From the NCBI GenBank assembly GCA_000155695.1, contig DS990592.1:4809331-4873330 (forward strand): DNA of 64,000 nucleotides, read 5' to 3'. The translations under genes were made by a program, and so were the position numbers. Position 1 is the stretch's first letter; each line of letters begins with the position of its first letter. Under the pieces are notes generated by a model that was not told the DNA's origin, ran no database searches, and saw nothing but the letters and a program-made list of their open reading frames with translations. This DNA is from Verrucomicrobiia bacterium DG1235. GTDB taxonomy: Bacteria > Verrucomicrobiota > Verrucomicrobiia > Opitutales > Opitutaceae. Positions 61,931 through 64,000 of the stretch are shown here, piece after piece.

Positions 61931-62302
61931 ATTTTTGATTTCTTCTCCGACAAAGACAAGGCACTCGTTTGGGTCTGAAATATGGAACTCTCTCATTCCA
62001 TAATCTCTATCGGATGGGTCATTGGTTTTGTATTTTTCTTTGTAGTTTTTCACGTGATTCCAAAGTAAGTCGATGCCTTCGACTTCGATGTAGATATCAG
62101 TGTGACCTCTCACGCATTCCATAACTTTCTCATCGCTAGCCAGCATTAAGTGGATCTTTGCGTCCCCAGATTTAATGACAGAATAGTTTGGGGACTCCAT
62201 GAGAACGTCGAACTTCAGAACATCAACATAGAAGCCTATCGTTTCCTTCATGTCAGCAACCGCCAACATCGGGGCAATGAGTTTTGTCGTATGTGTGCTC
62301 AT
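61925..62302 (-). CDS. VOC superfamily (glyoxalase/bleomycin-resistance-like) protein, cassette
   Basis: 125 residues of the vicinal oxygen chelate fold with two beta-alpha-beta-beta-beta units: KLIAPMLAVADMKETIGFYV and LKFDVLMESPNYSVIK, then DIYIEVEGIDLLWNHVKNYK and GMREFHISDPNECLVFVGEE. The His/Glu residues that could bind a metal are partly present (HISDP, FVGEE). Members range from glyoxalases to fosfomycin and bleomycin resistance proteins; the substrate here is unknown. VOC genes are frequent integron cargo. The ATG lies 10 bases after the core. Confidence 0.87.
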   Translation of the reverse strand: MSTHTTKLIAPMLAVADMKETIGFYVDVLKFDVLMESPNYSVIKSGDAKIHLMLASDEKVMECVRGHTDIYIEVEGIDLLWNHVKNYKEKYKTNDPSDRDYGMREFHISDPNECLVFVGEEIKNA

Positions 62303-62312
62303 TTTCTTTTCT

Positions 62313-62380
62313 GCCTAACGTCGAGTCCTCACGACGTAGGACGCGCAGCGTCCGGAGTTGTGAGCGACGTCTGGTTCGGA
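62313..62380 (-). other. attC21, short class (68 bases)
   Basis: Cores GCCTAAC and GTTCGGA, stem GAGTCCTCACGACG / GTTGTGAGCGACG. Owned by the RDD cassette. Confidence 0.92.
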
Positions 62381-62389
62381 TTCATTTCT

Positions 62390-62896
62390 TTAGTATGCTT
62401 TGAGTATCCCCTTCGGTTTTACGTATCCATAAGTTTGGGACTTGGTTCTCATGTCTATAAGCGATTGACCCGAAGGGTTCATGAAAACCGTCAATCCGTT
62501 CGCCATCATAAACAAGGGAATCAGCATATGCGTAGGAATTAGCCAGAAGATCGACGTCCCCATTTCTCTTAAGTCAAATGGCGGCAAAAAGTAGAGGAAA
62601 CTCATCGCTGTGAAATATGCCAGATAGACTGAATTGCGTATCCATCTTTTCTTTGCACTGATTGGGTTCTTTTCTAGATCGAGCGTCTGAAGCCCAAGAA
62701 GCCGCTTGCCCGGGGATTCCGGTATCATGGTAAACGTGAGAATAAAAGCCAGACCGATCAACATCGGTAGCCTTTGCTTTAACTCGTCGTCGATTTCCAA
62801 GTATTTGGGGATCGATACCAGAAGCGATCCAATCAGAAAATTGATCGTGAAAGCGGCAATTCGCTTTGGATAGGATGTCGGGGTTAGTTGGCTCAC
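62390..62896 (-). CDS. RDD family membrane protein, cassette
   Basis: 168 residues with about four membrane segments. YPKRIAAFTINFLIGSLLVS at the N terminus, ESPGKRLLGLQTLD in the middle (the conserved RDD-family GKRLLGL motif) and a last pair around FTAMSFLYFLPPFDL and IPTHMLIPLFMMANG. It starts with GTG 62896, 9 bases after the core; no ATG is suitable. RDD proteins have no settled function; some are linked to ion exchange. Confidence 0.85.
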   Translation of the reverse strand: MSQLTPTSYPKRIAAFTINFLIGSLLVSIPKYLEIDDELKQRLPMLIGLAFILTFTMIPESPGKRLLGLQTLDLEKNPISAKKRWIRNSVYLAYFTAMSFLYFLPPFDLREMGTSIFWLIPTHMLIPLFMMANGLTVFMNPSGQSLIDMRTKSQTYGYVKPKGILKAY

Positions 62897-62904
62897 TTAT
62901 TTTT

Positions 62905-62978
62905 TCCGAACGCGAAGTCCATACGACGTAGGCTATCGCGGAGCGATGGCCGAAGTTGTATGGGACGACTGGTTAGAA
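62905..62978 (-). other. attC22, short class (74 bases)
   Basis: Cores TCCGAAC and GTTAGAA, arms AGTCCATACGACG / AGTTGTATGGGACG, inner stem GCTATCGC / GCGATGGC. Owned by the cassette 62979-63388. Confidence 0.93.
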
Positions 62979-63381
62979 CTTTCGTATTTCATCAGAGTAG
63001 GGGTTCCTTTTCGAATCTCGCTGGACTGCGCGGCTCGAAAGTGCATTCGGCTCGAAACTGTCCTGCAGGAAGCTTGAAGTCTCGAGGTCAAGGGTCTGCT
63101 AGCTTCGCCGAGGATGCTCGTGGCTGCGACTCGAAAATCGCAATCGCCGATCAAAAATCGAGGTCGGATTCCCTTGTGGCTTCCACGTCTCAGGCTTCCT
63201 AGTCCCAGAACGCCTCGACGCCGATTCGCGTTCGCCGAAAGTGTCGAAAGCGGATTCATAGTTTCGTCTCGTTCCTTGTCGCCCCCTCGTAGCCTTTCTT
63301 TTCCAGTCGAATTTGTCGTGGTCGCACTGGCTGAGGATAATGCCTCCTTCGTGACTAGAATCGTATCCATAAATCAAAACT
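62979..63381 (-). other. Cassette body without a convincing gene
   Basis: About 400 bases with matched cores (GTTAGAA / TTCTAAC). Two overlapping minus-strand frames are open (62933-63370 and 63099-63377), both rich in Arg and Ser, with no family likeness and no clear ribosome site. The start of the body, read on the minus strand (CGAAGGAGGCATTATCCTC), resembles the gene-less repeat bodies (CGAAGGAGGCAACATCCTC), so it may be a diverged or decayed relative. Confidence 0.5.
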
Positions 63382-63507
63382 TTCTAACGTCAAAGCCACA
63401 CGATGTCGGCTTCGGTTGAGTTTCCATTTCGGTTGAGGTTGATATCCAGGGCTTCGTTGTGAAACTGGCGTGCACTTACCGACATTGTGTGGGCTGCCTG
63501 GTTAGCC
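63382..63507 (-). other. attC23, long class (126 bases)
   Basis: Cores TTCTAAC and GTTAGCC, arms AAGCCACACGATGTCGG / CCGACATTGTGTGGGCT. Owned by repeat cassette copy W. Confidence 0.93.
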
Positions 63508-63715
63508 AAATAATTCGTGTCTCCAAATGCGGAATACACTAGAATCGAATCATTAATCTGGCATAGGACTGGGTTGGTCATCTTAGGGCTAGGGTAACTT
63601 GGGTATCGGCTAAGCTTGGATTCTCTAGGTCAAGAAGTCTAGTTCACTGTTCGAGGATGTTGCCTCCTTCGGATCTAAAACTCTCTCAATATAATTTTCT
63701 TCATAAGTGGCTAAC
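63501..63715 (-). repeat. Gene-less repeated cassette body, copy W (215 bases)
   Basis: Nearly identical to copy P at 59886-60100 (4 differences, no gaps), with the same cores. Its attC (attC23) differs strongly from that of copy P (attC16). The frame containing DSILVYSAFGDTN again runs into the attC. Confidence 0.85.
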
Positions 63716-63776
63716 GCTGAGTCCTCACGCGGAGGGGGCGGCAGCCCCCGGAGTTGTGAGCGACGACTTGATATGC
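63709..63776 (-). other. attC24, short class (68 bases)
   Basis: Cores GGCTAAC and GATATGC, stem GGAGGGGGCGGCAGCCCCCGG, arms GTCCTCACGC / GTTGTGAGCGAC. It has a GAT-type core; the cassette's other end is outside the window. Confidence 0.92.
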
Positions 63777-64000
63777 TCATTTTTCATTCTTTTCCATGCT
63801 AATGTCCAGAGTAACGCTGACAGTAGGATAAAAGCTGGTGCGGTAGGGTTAAGTCCGAAAACCCAAAGGAATGAACAAAGCCCCAACCAAATCAGTGAGA
63901 CGAAAAATCCTCCAATACTCATGATTTTCATTAGGCTCATCACTTCTTTTTCTTTTCTTCCAATGATTACTATCGGGATTAAAGCGATGATGTAGAGGAT
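63725..64000 (-). CDS. Membrane protein, partial at the right edge, cassette
   Basis: The frame is open from the window edge to the stop at 63725 (91 residues visible). Hydrophobic segments: ILYIIALIPIVIIG at the edge, IGGFFVSLIWLGLCSFLWVF and APAFILLSALLWTLAW. The C-terminal SSLTTPGAAAPSA is encoded inside attC24. An internal GTG at 63943 could start a shorter product, but the extra hydrophobic segment upstream suggests the gene begins beyond base 64,000. No family recognised. Confidence 0.6.
   Translation of the reverse strand: MLYIIALIPIVIIGRKEKEVMSLMKIMSIGGFFVSLIWLGLCSFLWVFGLNPTAPAFILLSALLWTLAWKRMKNEHIKSSLTTPGAAAPSA

Larger units (their letters stand above)
50432..64000 (-). other. Chromosomal integron cassette array (about 25 cassettes, open to the right)
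   Basis: A run of short cassettes, all transcribed right to left, each ending in an attC-like site. The sites start with a YYYAAC-type core and end with its GTTRRR-type mate, and inside them two complementary arms flank a spacer. In 23 of 24 cassettes with both ends visible, the 7-base core at the gene's 5' end is the exact reverse complement of the core at its 3' end. That is expected if each cassette once circularised. GC content is clearly lower than in the glycan region. No tyrosine integrase gene is present, and the orientation places intI and attI beyond base 64,000. Confidence 0.92.

Noticed and set aside
62933-63377. Arg/Ser-rich protein in the cassette at 62979-63381
   Set aside because: Two overlapping frames are equally open and neither has a ribosome site or family likeness. 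The bias reflects base composition, so it was listed as a cassette body only.
52483-64000. Plus-strand reading frames of 60-100 codons within the cassettes
   Set aside because: They oppose recognisable minus-strand genes or cross attC sites, and show no family likeness or ribosome site.
50432-64000. Repeats with regular spacing as a CRISPR array
   Set aside because: Repeat units are 60-130 bases, variable and internally paired, and the spacers contain genes of varied length. This is an attC pattern, not CRISPR.

Overview
The window looks like a chromosome segment of a marine or aquatic Verrucomicrobiota bacterium of the Opitutales/Puniceicoccales type (Pelagicoccus-like). This is inferred from two very long TonB-dependent receptors that start their mature part with the ELSPFEVT-type motif and have no SusD partner, from the many secreted glycosidases, and from a C-terminal module shared by two secreted enzymes. 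No rRNA, tRNA or CRISPR array was seen.

Bases 1 to about 50,260 are a polysaccharide-utilisation region. From left to right: a GH10 xylanase (cut by the window edge), GH2, GH29 (reverse), a frameshifted GH35, an AraC regulator, a DUF5107/TPR protein, a second GH2, a SulP anion transporter, a zinc alcohol dehydrogenase and an aldo/keto reductase, a second AraC regulator, a GH105-BNR fusion, aldose 1-epimerase, GH30, GH35, tandem GH43, a TonB receptor, another tandem GH43, a second TonB receptor, a multidomain putative clan GH-A enzyme, GH27, and a NarL-type sensor kinase and response regulator. The set fits stepwise breakdown of a branched plant or algal glycan rich in galactose, arabinose, xylose, fucose and unsaturated uronate (arabinogalactan/pectin or glucuronoarabinoxylan type). 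Uptake would be by the TonB receptors, and cytoplasmic processing would include the two oxidoreductases. A palindrome of the form TCCCCCAAATGGGGGA lies upstream of five transcription units and of the response-regulator gene itself, so it is a candidate operator for the whole region.

From about 50,430 to the right edge the DNA changes character. It is lower in GC and made of at least 25 small cassettes, each with an attC-like site, and every recognisable gene lies on the minus strand. This is a chromosomal integron cassette array. In 23 of the 24 cassettes with both ends in the window, the seven-base core at the 5' end is the exact partner of the core in the cassette's own attC. The only exception carries an IS3-family insertion. 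No integrase gene is in the window; the orientation puts intI and attI to the right of base 64,000, and the array's distal end abuts the response-regulator gene. Cargo includes a ParE-type toxin-antitoxin pair, YfbU, an Imm50-like protein, DUF3144, DUF2971, a HEPN/AbiU2-like protein, a VOC protein, an RDD membrane protein, several small membrane proteins, and four copies of a repeated cassette with no convincing gene.
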